64,000 bases of DNA from Dyella sedimenti (lineage in GTDB: Bacteria; Pseudomonadota; Gammaproteobacteria; Xanthomonadales; Rhodanobacteraceae): contig NZ_JAKWJO010000005.1 of NCBI RefSeq assembly GCF_022760995.1, positions 124,001 through 188,000 of the forward strand, given 5' to 3'. The number at the start of each line of letters is the position of its first letter. Position 1 is the stretch's first letter. Positions 28,809 through 35,859 of the stretch are shown here, in pieces. Below the pieces are notes generated by a model. That model saw only the letters and a list, made by a program, of their open reading frames with translations, ran no database searches and was not told the DNA's origin. The position numbers and the translations under genes are program-made.

Positions 28809-30037
28809 ACCGACCTCGTCGCCTCCACCGGTGGCACGCGCGAGGCGCGCATCGCCGGCGCCAGTACCGCGCCCTGCCCCAGCAGCAGCAGCGCCACCAC
28901 GCCCACCAGCACGTAGGCCAGCGACAGGCGCGCCATCTCGAACTGTGTCACCAGCCACAGGTTCATGCCGATGGCGAGCAGCGCGCCGATGGCCACGCCG
29001 GCCACGCCGATCAGCAGGTTTTCGGTGAGGAAGTACCCCAGGATGTCGCGCTGGGTCGCGCCCAGCGCGCGGCGCACGCCGATCTGCTTGCGCCGCTGCC
29101 CCACCCAGAAACTGGTGAGGCCCACGATGCCCGCCGCGGTGATCGCCAGCAGCACCAGGCATACCACGCCCATCAGGATCGCCATGCCGCGGTCGCCTTT
29201 GTAGGCGTACTCGCGCACCTGGGCAAACGTGCGCACGCCGCGCTCGGACGGGATCACGCGCATGCGGTTCACCTTCACCAGCGCCGCCGGCGCGGCCTTC
29301 AGCACGTCGGCCAGCTGGCCGGGCTTGGCGCGGATCAGGTAGTTGGTGAACGAACTGACCAATTGCACTGGCTGAATCAACGAGTTCTCGTAGAACGAGT
29401 CGGTCCACGTGCCGTTCCACGGTACCCCAAGACGCTCCACGATACCGACGATGGTGCTGGGACTCTTGGAATCGCCGATGTAGACCGGCTTGCCCAGCGC
29501 ATGGCCCTCCGGATACAGCTTGTCGGCCAGCGCCTTGCTCACGATGATCGCGGCCGAATCGGGCAACGCCTGCGGATCGGCCTGCATGATTTCGTCGGCG
29601 CGGAAGTTGCGCCCTTCGAGCAGGTGCAGGCCCATCGTCCCCAGCGTGTGCTCGTCGCCGAAATACTGCGTGGTGTGCGCCTTGGAATTCTTCGCATCCA
29701 CGTCGGTGCGCACGCCGGTGGACCAGCCGCCGCCACGCAGCGGATAGGAGTTGAGCGACACCACGTCCTGCACGCCCGGCAACTGGCGCAGAGCCTGCAG
29801 GTCGGCCTTGATCAGCGGCGACGTCTTGTTTTCCTCGGTGCCAACGAAGCGCGACTGGATCGCCATCAGGTCGGTTTCCACCATGCCCGTCGGGCGACGC
29901 ACGCGCTCCAGCCGCTGGCCGATGATGAACAGCGCGTTGCAGACGATCGCCAGCGTCAGCGCGATCTGCAAGGCGATCAGGATGGTGCCGGCCTTATGGC
30001 GCCTGAGGGCGGCGAGGATGGGCTTGATCTGCAGCAT
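28805..30037 (-). CDS. MacB/FtsX-type ABC permease, B-type, pair 1
   Basis: A 410-residue permease starting MLQIKPILAALRRHKAGT and ending VPPVEATRSV. TM1 lies near 19-41; the C-terminal half holds GMAILMGVVCLVLLAITAAG and the loop RRKQIGVRRALGATQRDIL. It begins 10 bases after its A-type partner and overlaps the next A-type gene by four bases, so the start and end are both fixed by coupling. It forms, with the gene at 30048, the pair nearest the ATPase. Confidence 0.9.
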   Translation of the reverse strand: MLQIKPILAALRRHKAGTILIALQIALTLAIVCNALFIIGQRLERVRRPTGMVETDLMAIQSRFVGTEENKTSPLIKADLQALRQLPGVQDVVSLNSYPLRGGGWSTGVRTDVDAKNSKAHTTQYFGDEHTLGTMGLHLLEGRNFRADEIMQADPQALPDSAAIIVSKALADKLYPEGHALGKPVYIGDSKSPSTIVGIVERLGVPWNGTWTDSFYENSLIQPVQLVSSFTNYLIRAKPGQLADVLKAAPAALVKVNRMRVIPSERGVRTFAQVREYAYKGDRGMAILMGVVCLVLLAITAAGIVGLTSFWVGQRRKQIGVRRALGATQRDILGYFLTENLLIGVAGVAIGALLAIGMNLWLVTQFEMARLSLAYVLVGVVALLLLGQGAVLAPAMRASRVPPVEATRSV

Positions 30038-30047
30038 CTCTGTCGCC

Positions 30048-31361
30048 TCAGTTGGATTTCAGTTGCCACGCCGGCTGCACCTGTGCGGCGCGCCACGTGG
30101 GATAGAAGGCCGCCAGCACCGTCGCCGCGATGGCGACCAGCATGGTCAGCAGCACCAGCGACAGGTCCAGCGTGGCGAGCTTGGCGATGTCCGGTTCGAA
30201 CACCAGCGACACGCCCATCACGCCCAGGCCGGTCAGCAGCAGGCCGACCAGACCGCCCGCCAGGCCGATGGCCGCCGCCTCGATCAGGAACTGGATGTAG
30301 ATTTCCTTGCGCTTGGCGCCAAGTGCGCGACGCACGCCGATCTCCGGGGAGCGGCGCATGAACTTCGCCAATAGCAGGCCCACCGTGTTGACCAGGCAGA
30401 TCAGCAGGAAGCCCAGCGATACCATCAGCGAGACCTTGGCCTCCTGCGGCACCACCTTCTGGTAGTCCAGCCACTCCACCACGTTGCGCAGGCGCGTGTT
30501 GGGCGCCCAGCGGAAGCGGCCGGAGCGCTGCTGCTCGGCGGCGTAGCCGTTGAGGTACTGGCGATACGCATCGGCCTCGGACTTGGTCGGCAGCTCGGCC
30601 CAAAAGCCCAGCCACACGCACTCGGAACGGATCCACGCATCCCAGCCCTTGCCCGCGTCGTGATTGCAGTTGTTGTTGCCGTTGGTCGCCGTCTGCAGTT
30701 CAACCGCGCGGGTGAACGGGATGAACACCTGGATCGGGTCGTCGAAGCCGTTGGTGTTGATCACGTCGTAGAACACCGGCTCGGGGTTCCAGGCGTCAGC
30801 GACGCCGACGATGCGGTAGTCGCGTCCGTTGAGGTTGATGTTGCGGCCGACGCTGTTGGCACCATCGAACAGCTTGTCGTTGAGCGCCTTGGCGATCACC
30901 GCCACGGCCGCGTGCGCGTCGTCGTCGCCCGCCGTCCAGCCGTGGCCATAGAGGAACGGGATGTCGAACATGGGAAAGGCGTCGGCGTACCAGCCATAGC
31001 TGGTCTCGCGGAACGGCAGCATGGCCGGGTCGGCCGGCACGATCGACACCGCGGTGGGATAGAGCGCCGTCTGCCGCCGGGCGCGCTTGTCGCGCATCAG
31101 GTTGATCGCGTCGGTGTAGGTCATCGCGTTCGGCGGCTCGCCCTTGTTGTCCTCGTTCGAGTCCGGCCCCCAGTTGTCGATCTGCGGCACATACAGCACC
31201 GAGGATTTCTGCGGGATCGGATTGTTCGACGTGGCGCGGAACACCGAGTACGTCGTCATCGACGCGGCCACGCCGCAGCCGATCGTCAACACCATCAGCA
31301 CGGTCAACAGCGGATTTTTCCTCAGGCTGCGCAGGCCGAGTTGCAGGTAATAGGCGAACAT
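30048..31361 (-). CDS. MacB/FtsX-type ABC permease, A-type, pair 1
   Basis: A 437-residue permease, the first in the array. TM1 is about 18-40; the periplasmic MacB-PCD-like domain covers about 41-310 and includes Cys232 and Cys248 (C-X15-CVW); TM2 is 312-332, TM3 about 355-380 and TM4 about 400-420. The cytoplasmic loop EIGVRRALGAKRKEIY (340-355) is the segment expected to contact the ATPase. The C terminus is YPTWRAAQVQPAWQLKSN. It follows the ATPase gene by 53 bases that contain a strong hairpin. Confidence 0.91.
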   Translation of the reverse strand: MFAYYLQLGLRSLRKNPLLTVLMVLTIGCGVAASMTTYSVFRATSNNPIPQKSSVLYVPQIDNWGPDSNEDNKGEPPNAMTYTDAINLMRDKRARRQTALYPTAVSIVPADPAMLPFRETSYGWYADAFPMFDIPFLYGHGWTAGDDDAHAAVAVIAKALNDKLFDGANSVGRNINLNGRDYRIVGVADAWNPEPVFYDVINTNGFDDPIQVFIPFTRAVELQTATNGNNNCNHDAGKGWDAWIRSECVWLGFWAELPTKSEADAYRQYLNGYAAEQQRSGRFRWAPNTRLRNVVEWLDYQKVVPQEAKVSLMVSLGFLLICLVNTVGLLLAKFMRRSPEIGVRRALGAKRKEIYIQFLIEAAAIGLAGGLVGLLLTGLGVMGVSLVFEPDIAKLATLDLSLVLLTMLVAIAATVLAAFYPTWRAAQVQPAWQLKSN

Positions 31362-31384
31362 GCTCGTTCCTCGCGGGCGATGGC

Positions 31385-31407
31385 CGCCTCCCGCCGGGCG
31401 GGAGGCG
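31385..31407 (-). other. Intercistronic hairpin between ATPase and first permease
   Basis: A perfect GC-rich inverted repeat with arms CGCCTCCCG and CGGGAGGCG lies between the ATPase stop and the first permease start. There is no following T-run on the minus strand, so it looks more like an mRNA processing, stability or attenuation element than an intrinsic terminator. It could set a different dosage of the ATPase relative to the permeases. Confidence 0.6.
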
Positions 31408-31414
31408 CGACGGG

Positions 31415-32137
31415 TCAGGCCGGCGTGTTGGCGCGCGCCGCGTGCACCGCCTGGTGGAAGCGCGGATCCTCGGCGAGATCGACCACCTGGCCGTCGATGA
31501 TGTGCACGTTGCGCTGCGCGCGGGCGGCCAGTTCCGGGTCGTGCGTCACCATCACGATGGTGGCGCCCTCGCGGTGGATCTCCTCCAGCAGCTCCATCAC
31601 GCCGCGGGCCATCTGGGTGTCCAGGTTGCCGGTGGGCTCGTCCGCCAGCAGCAGGCGCGGGGAGCCGGCCAGCGCGCGGGCGATGGCCACGCGCTGCTGT
31701 TGGCCGCCGGACAGTTCGGCCGGGTAGTGCTTGGCGCGCGAGGCCAGGCCCACCCGCTCCAGCGCCTGCATGATGCGCTCCTTGCGCTCGGGCCCTTTCA
31801 TGCCGCGGTAGCGCAGCGGCACTTCCACGTTGTCGTACACGTTGAGGTCGGGAATCAGGTTGAACGCCTGGAAGATGAAGCCGATCTTCTCGTTGCGGAT
31901 GCGCGAGCGTTCGTTGTCGTTGAGGTTGCTCACCTCCACGCCGTCCAGGTGGTACTGGCCGCCGGTGAAGGTCTCCAGCAGGCCGGCGATGGTGAGGAAG
32001 GTGGTCTTGCCCGAGCCGGAAGGCCCGGTCACGGCCACGAACTCGCCCTCGTTCACGTTGATGTTGAAGTCACGCAGGGCATAGGTTTCCACGACTTCGG
32101 TGCGGTAGACCTTGGACAGGTGGGTCATCTTGAGCAT
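31415..32137 (-). CDS. MacB/LolD-type ABC transporter ATPase
   Basis: A 240-residue ATPase that powers MacB/FtsX-type permeases from the cytoplasmic face. Walker A is GPSGSGKT (38-45), the Q-loop FQAFNL near 88-94, the signature LSGGQ 142-146, Walker B LLLADEP with the catalytic Glu at about 167, and the H-loop VTHDPE. It is the only ATPase gene in the locus and so must serve all eight permeases. It follows the adaptor gene by 56 bases that include a small inverted repeat. Confidence 0.95.
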   Translation of the reverse strand: MLKMTHLSKVYRTEVVETYALRDFNINVNEGEFVAVTGPSGSGKTTFLTIAGLLETFTGGQYHLDGVEVSNLNDNERSRIRNEKIGFIFQAFNLIPDLNVYDNVEVPLRYRGMKGPERKERIMQALERVGLASRAKHYPAELSGGQQQRVAIARALAGSPRLLLADEPTGNLDTQMARGVMELLEEIHREGATIVMVTHDPELAARAQRNVHIIDGQVVDLAEDPRFHQAVHAARANTPA

Positions 32138-32193
32138 GGTGGTTCCTCGTGGTGGTTTTTACCCTCCCCCGCGGGCAGGGGAAGGAGAACTCG

Positions 32194-33465
32194 CTAGTTG
32201 CTGATCGCGATGCGCTGCGCGTTCTTGAAGCTGTCGGTGCCGGAGATCACGATGCGGTCGCCTTCCTTCAGGCCGTCGAGGATCTCCACCTTGTCGATGC
32301 TGCTGGCGCCCACGCGGATCGGATGCTTCTCGGCCACGCCGTCGCGCACCAGGTAGGCATAGCTGCCGCCGGATTCGTCCACGAACGAGCCGCGCTGCAC
32401 GGTGAGCACGTTGTCGCGCTGGTCGAGCAGGATGCGCACCGACAGGCGCTGGTTCTGGCGCAGCTGCTTGGGCGTGGCACCGTCGAAGCGCAGCCGCGCG
32501 GCCACCTCGCCGTTCACCACCTCGGGCGAGATGGCGCTGACCAGGCCCTTCCAGGTGCTGCCATTGCCGCTGATCTCGCCGGTCATGCCGATGCCAAGGT
32601 CGCGCGCGAAGCTCTCCGGCACCTTCATCTCCACTTCCAGCGCGGTCAGGTCGATCACGCTAAGCAACTGGGCGTCCTTGGCCACGGTGGCGCGCTCGGC
32701 GATGAACAGCTGGCCGACCTGGCCGTCCACCGGCGACTTCACGTTGAGGTCGTCCACCTGGCGCTGCAGGTCCTTCACCAGCAGCAGCTGGCGCTCGTGC
32801 GCGAGTTTCTTGGACTGGATGTCGAAATTGAGGCTGTCGGTATTGGTGGCGAGGTCCGCCTTGGCGTGGGCCAGGGTGATGCTGGCCTTCTGCAGGGCGT
32901 CCTTGGCCTTGTCCACGTCCATGCTGGGCACAGCGCCCAGGCTGAATGCCTTCTGGTAGCGCGCGAGGTCGCGCTCGGCGCCCTGCTCGTCGATGTTGGC
33001 GCTGTCGTAGGCCTTCTCCAGCTCGCCGCGGGTCTTGCGCGCATCGATCTGCGCGCGCAGGTAATCCACCTGCATGGCGTCGGCGGCGCTCATCTCCTGC
33101 GCCAGCTTGTTGGTGAGTTCCGGGCTGTCGACCACGGCCAGCACCTGGCCCTTCTTCACCGCGTCGCCGGCATGCACCTTCAGGGTCACCGCGCCGCCGT
33201 AGGTGGCATAAAGCGTGGGGCTGACCGCCGCCACCACCTTGCCCTCGGCGGCGATGTCACGCACGAACGACCCGCGTTCCACGGTGGCGAAGGCCAGGCG
33301 CGAGCCGCTTACCGAGGCATCGGCGGAAAACAGGCGGCCGATGCGCGGGCCGGCCAGGGCCAGCAGCACCAGCACGGCCACGCCACCGCCGATCCACAGC
33401 AGGCGGCGCTTGGAGTTTTGCTTGACCTCGATCAGGCGGTCTTGCGCGGAGGTATCGCGAATCAT
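32194..33465 (-). CDS. HlyD/MacA-type periplasmic adaptor protein
   Basis: A 423-residue adaptor with one N-terminal TM helix (about 22-42). The lipoyl half-motifs flank a long alpha-helical hairpin: GAVTLKVHAGDAVKKGQVLAVVDSP before it and VKSPVDGQVGQLFIAERATV after it. The hairpin (about 110-235) would reach an outer-membrane channel, as MacA does with TolC; no such channel gene is nearby. A beta-barrel and membrane-proximal domain follow. It is the first gene of the array, 46 bases downstream of a sigma-54 promoter. Confidence 0.93.
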   Translation of the reverse strand: MIRDTSAQDRLIEVKQNSKRRLLWIGGGVAVLVLLALAGPRIGRLFSADASVSGSRLAFATVERGSFVRDIAAEGKVVAAVSPTLYATYGGAVTLKVHAGDAVKKGQVLAVVDSPELTNKLAQEMSAADAMQVDYLRAQIDARKTRGELEKAYDSANIDEQGAERDLARYQKAFSLGAVPSMDVDKAKDALQKASITLAHAKADLATNTDSLNFDIQSKKLAHERQLLLVKDLQRQVDDLNVKSPVDGQVGQLFIAERATVAKDAQLLSVIDLTALEVEMKVPESFARDLGIGMTGEISGNGSTWKGLVSAISPEVVNGEVAARLRFDGATPKQLRQNQRLSVRILLDQRDNVLTVQRGSFVDESGGSYAYLVRDGVAEKHPIRVGASSIDKVEILDGLKEGDRIVISGTDSFKNAQRIAISN

Positions 33466-33510
33466 CGACGGGTCCCTGGCCGCGGACAGTACGGCCCTCG
33501 GGACCTTTTC

Positions 33511-33527
33511 AGCAATCGGCGTGCCAA
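33511..33527 (-). promoter_or_regulatory. Sigma-54 promoter of the ABC array
   Basis: Read on the minus strand the sequence is TTGGCACGCCGATTGCT, which matches the sigma-54 consensus TGGCACG-N4-TTGCW at every fixed position, with the GG and GC dinucleotides correctly spaced. Transcription would begin near 33500, about 35 bases before the adaptor ATG. An NtrC-type activator lies at the other end of the same gene set. Confidence 0.88.
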
Positions 33528-33564
33528 CCGGTGATTCGATGCTTTTTCAACGAGTTGGAGCCGC

Positions 33565-33614
33565 CGGACAGGCCACTCCCGGTGTCCGCGGACACGACCA
33601 CGGACAGGCGGACA
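33565..33614 (-). promoter_or_regulatory. Candidate activator-binding sites (CGGACA/TGTCCG cluster)
   Basis: Upstream of the sigma-54 promoter there is a perfect 14-base palindrome GTGTCCGCGGACAC at 33582-33595, plus single CGGACA half-sites at 33565-33570, 33601-33606 and 33609-33614. A further CGGACA lies at 33483-33488, downstream of the expected start. Clustered dyads 40-100 bases upstream of a sigma-54 promoter are what an enhancer-binding protein needs, so these are probable sites for the regulator at 17147-18484. Confidence 0.68.
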
Positions 33615-33647
33615 AGCGTCTGCGGGAGGGGTGCCTTGCCACGCGCC

Positions 33648-34232
33648 TCAGTCCAGCGCCGGTTCCAGCGTCACGTCCGAGGCACGGGCCACTTCGCGGG
33701 CGATATCCTGGCCCAGGATGGAAAGCCGCGACAACGGCAAGGCCTCCAGCAGTTCCAGGCCGCCCAGCCGGCGCGTGCGGAAATGCACCAGTTCGGCGCT
33801 CGCCGCGCGGCAGGCGGCGCATTCCGATCGCCAGGGCAGCGGCGGCAGCGGACGGCCCCGGCTCAGCAGGGCGTCCCAGGCCAGGTAGTCGGTGTCGGGC
33901 AGCAGGTGCAGCCGCGCGCAGAACCGGCCCTCGGCGTCGATGCAATCGATCCATTCGCGCGGTCCGTCCACGCCGACCATGCTTGCCACGCACAGCTCGC
34001 GGGTGGCGAGCAGCGGGGCCAGCTCGTGCCGGGACGCCAGCCAGCCCGCCGGCAGCGGCCAGCCTCTGCTGGGCGCTTTCCGGGTCGGCAGGTATAGCAC
34101 GCTGCCCAGCATCGGCAGCCGCGCCGCCAGCTCCGGGCCGGACATCGGCATGGCGCAGCGGCTGACGGCCAGGTCGTCGGTGCCGTTGCCAGCATGCAGG
34201 GAGGCGAGGGCGTGAGCAAGCCAGCCGAACAT
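33648..34232 (-). CDS. Uncharacterised protein of the hemP locus, possibly heme-handling
   Basis: A 194-residue cytoplasmic protein without signal peptide or TM segments. It contains WIDCIDAEGRFCARLHLLPDTDYLAWDALL, which faintly recalls the repeat of HmuS/ChuX-type heme-utilisation proteins, and a CAAC pair (ECAACRAAS) near residue 138. I do not recognise the family with certainty. It follows hemP in the same direction after 140 bases, so heme or iron metabolism is a fair guess from position. The start ATG at 34232 gives MFGWLAHALA. Confidence 0.55.
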   Translation of the reverse strand: MFGWLAHALASLHAGNGTDDLAVSRCAMPMSGPELAARLPMLGSVLYLPTRKAPSRGWPLPAGWLASRHELAPLLATRELCVASMVGVDGPREWIDCIDAEGRFCARLHLLPDTDYLAWDALLSRGRPLPPLPWRSECAACRAASAELVHFRTRRLGGLELLEALPLSRLSILGQDIAREVARASDVTLEPALD

Positions 34233-34372
34233 CGTCTATCTCCTTGGGATGGGAGGCGACCCGGCTGGCGCGGCGACGGCGCGTGGCGATAGGCCTGGAA
34301 AAAAGGTCCGGCGGGGACCGGACCGAAGCATGGGCATCCGTGCCCGTGGAGCCCTCCTCGGGGGAGTCGAGG

Positions 34373-34594
34373 CTATTTGGTCAGGATCAGCTTGTCGTTG
34401 CGGGTCAGCCGCAAGTGGTACTCGCTGCCTTGGTGCTGGATCACCAGTTCGCGCTCGCCCTGCAGCAGCGACTGGCTGGAGATGCGCCGCGCCGACGATT
34501 CCGGGGCGGGCGCGGCGGGCTTGAGGCTGAGCAGGCGGAACGAACGCGCCGGCGCTTCGGCGCCTTGCGGCAGGGACAGGACGCTGGTCGTCAT
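34373..34594 (-). CDS. hemP: Hemin uptake protein HemP family
   Basis: A 73-residue protein whose C-terminal half is a clear HemP domain: RRISSQSLLQGERELVIQH followed by GSEYHLRLTRNDKLILTK. HemP/HmuP proteins are small positive regulators or accessory factors of heme-uptake genes. The start ATG at 34594 has GGAG 8 bases upstream, and a Fur-box-like site lies 33 bases further up, supporting iron-repressed expression. The usual TonB-dependent heme receptor gene is absent from the immediate neighbourhood. Confidence 0.88.
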   Translation of the reverse strand: MTTSVLSLPQGAEAPARSFRLLSLKPAAPAPESSARRISSQSLLQGERELVIQHQGSEYHLRLTRNDKLILTK

Positions 34595-34626
34595 GATGGG
34601 GCTCCGCGGTCGGGTGGTGACGATCA

Positions 34627-34646
34627 GATGATAATAATTCTCATTT
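34627..34646 (-). promoter_or_regulatory. Fur box upstream of hemP
   Basis: An A/T-rich sequence GATGATAATAATTCTCATTT stands out in GC-rich DNA. On the minus strand it contains GAGAATTATTATCAT, close to the classic Fur-binding pattern. It lies 33 bases before the hemP start, where repressor binding would cover the promoter. Confidence 0.75.
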
Positions 34647-34702
34647 GACTGTCAACCACCTGATTCCACGGGTGCGACGCCTTGTCAGGATTAGGGGTGC
34701 CT

Positions 34703-34727
34703 GTCGCGCACAGGGTGCGCTCCCACA
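34703..34727 (-). repeat. GTAG-type REP unit, single, copy 3
   Basis: One 25-base unit with internal GCGCAC/GTGCGC stem, in the same orientation as the single copy at 10878-10902. It lies 9 bases after the stop of the aldo/keto reductase gene (34737). Confidence 0.88.
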
Positions 34728-34736
34728 AGACAGCGG

Positions 34737-35705
34737 TCAGGCCAGGGCCTGGTCGATCTTCTGCAGCACCTGCGCATCCAGCTTCGGCAGCACATCCAGC
34801 GCCCCGAGGTTCTGTTCGAGCTGTTCGAGTTTGCTGGCGCCCAGCATCACGGTGGAGACGTGCGGGTTGACCAGGCACCAGGCGATGGCGAGCTGCGCCA
34901 TCGACACGCCAAGGTCGGCGGCGATCGGCGCCAGCCGGCGCACCTTGGCGATGCGGTCGCCGCCCTGCTCCAGGATCGCCTCGCGCAGCCATTCATAGCC
35001 AGGCTGGGCCAGGCGCGCGTCGGACGGCATGCCGTCGTTGTACTTGCCGGTGAGCAGGCCCGAGGCCAGCGGCGACCAGATCGTGGTGCCCATGCCGTAA
35101 GTGTCGTACAGCGAGGCGTATTCCCGCTCCACCCGCTCGCGATGCAGCAGGTTGTACTGGGGCTGCTCCATCGACGGCGCGTACAGGTGGTTTTCCTTCG
35201 CCACGCGATGCGCCTCGGCGATGGCCTCGGCCGGCCACTCGCTGGTGCCCCAGTACAGCACCTTGCCCTGCCGCACCAGCGTGTCCATTGCCGCCACGGT
35301 CTCCTCGACCGGCGTGTCCGGATCGGGACGATGGCAGAAGTACAGATCCAGGTGTTCCACCCGCAGGCGCCGCAGCGCCTGGTGGCAAGCCTCGGTCACG
35401 TGCTTGCGCGACAGTCCGCGCTGGGTGGGCAGCGGATCGGCCACCGCGCCGAAGTACACCTTGCTGGAGACGCAGTAGCTGTCGCGCGGGAAGCGCAGGT
35501 CCGCCAGCACGTCGCCCATCAGCGTCTCGGCCACGCCGTGGTTGTAGACCTCCGCGTTGTCGAAAAAGTTGATGCCATGGTCGTACGCCATGGCCAGCAG
35601 GTCGCGCGCCAGCGAGCGCCCCACCTGCTGGCCGAAGGTGACCCACGCGCCGAACGAGAGCGCCGACAGTTGCAGGCCGGATCGGCCAAGGCGACGGTAG
35701 AGCAT
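34737..35705 (-). CDS. Aldo/keto reductase (YghZ/voltage-channel-beta-like)
   Basis: A 322-residue NADPH-dependent oxidoreductase with the TIM-barrel AKR pattern. The catalytic Asp-Tyr region reads GINFFDNAEVYNHGVAE (about 44-60), with Lys at SSKVYFG and His at LYFCHRPD. The C-terminal cofactor segment is PHVSTVMLGASKLEQLEQNL. This is the AKR family that includes E. coli YghZ and potassium-channel beta subunits, which reduce aldehydes such as methylglyoxal. The ATG at 35705 follows CGGAGG; the frame stays open further upstream, divergent from an alcohol dehydrogenase gene. Confidence 0.92.
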   Translation of the reverse strand: MLYRRLGRSGLQLSALSFGAWVTFGQQVGRSLARDLLAMAYDHGINFFDNAEVYNHGVAETLMGDVLADLRFPRDSYCVSSKVYFGAVADPLPTQRGLSRKHVTEACHQALRRLRVEHLDLYFCHRPDPDTPVEETVAAMDTLVRQGKVLYWGTSEWPAEAIAEAHRVAKENHLYAPSMEQPQYNLLHRERVEREYASLYDTYGMGTTIWSPLASGLLTGKYNDGMPSDARLAQPGYEWLREAILEQGGDRIAKVRRLAPIAADLGVSMAQLAIAWCLVNPHVSTVMLGASKLEQLEQNLGALDVLPKLDAQVLQKIDQALA

Positions 35706-35859
35706 GGGATGCCTCCGGTAGTCCCAGGAAGATGGAACAGCATGCCAAGGGCGCCTCCTCCGCGTCCATCGCCGGGCACATACACGCGCTGCCGACGGCG
35801 CGCGGGTTATGCTTGAACGGTTTCGACGCGCGATCATCCACCAGCTACGGAGTCAGTCC

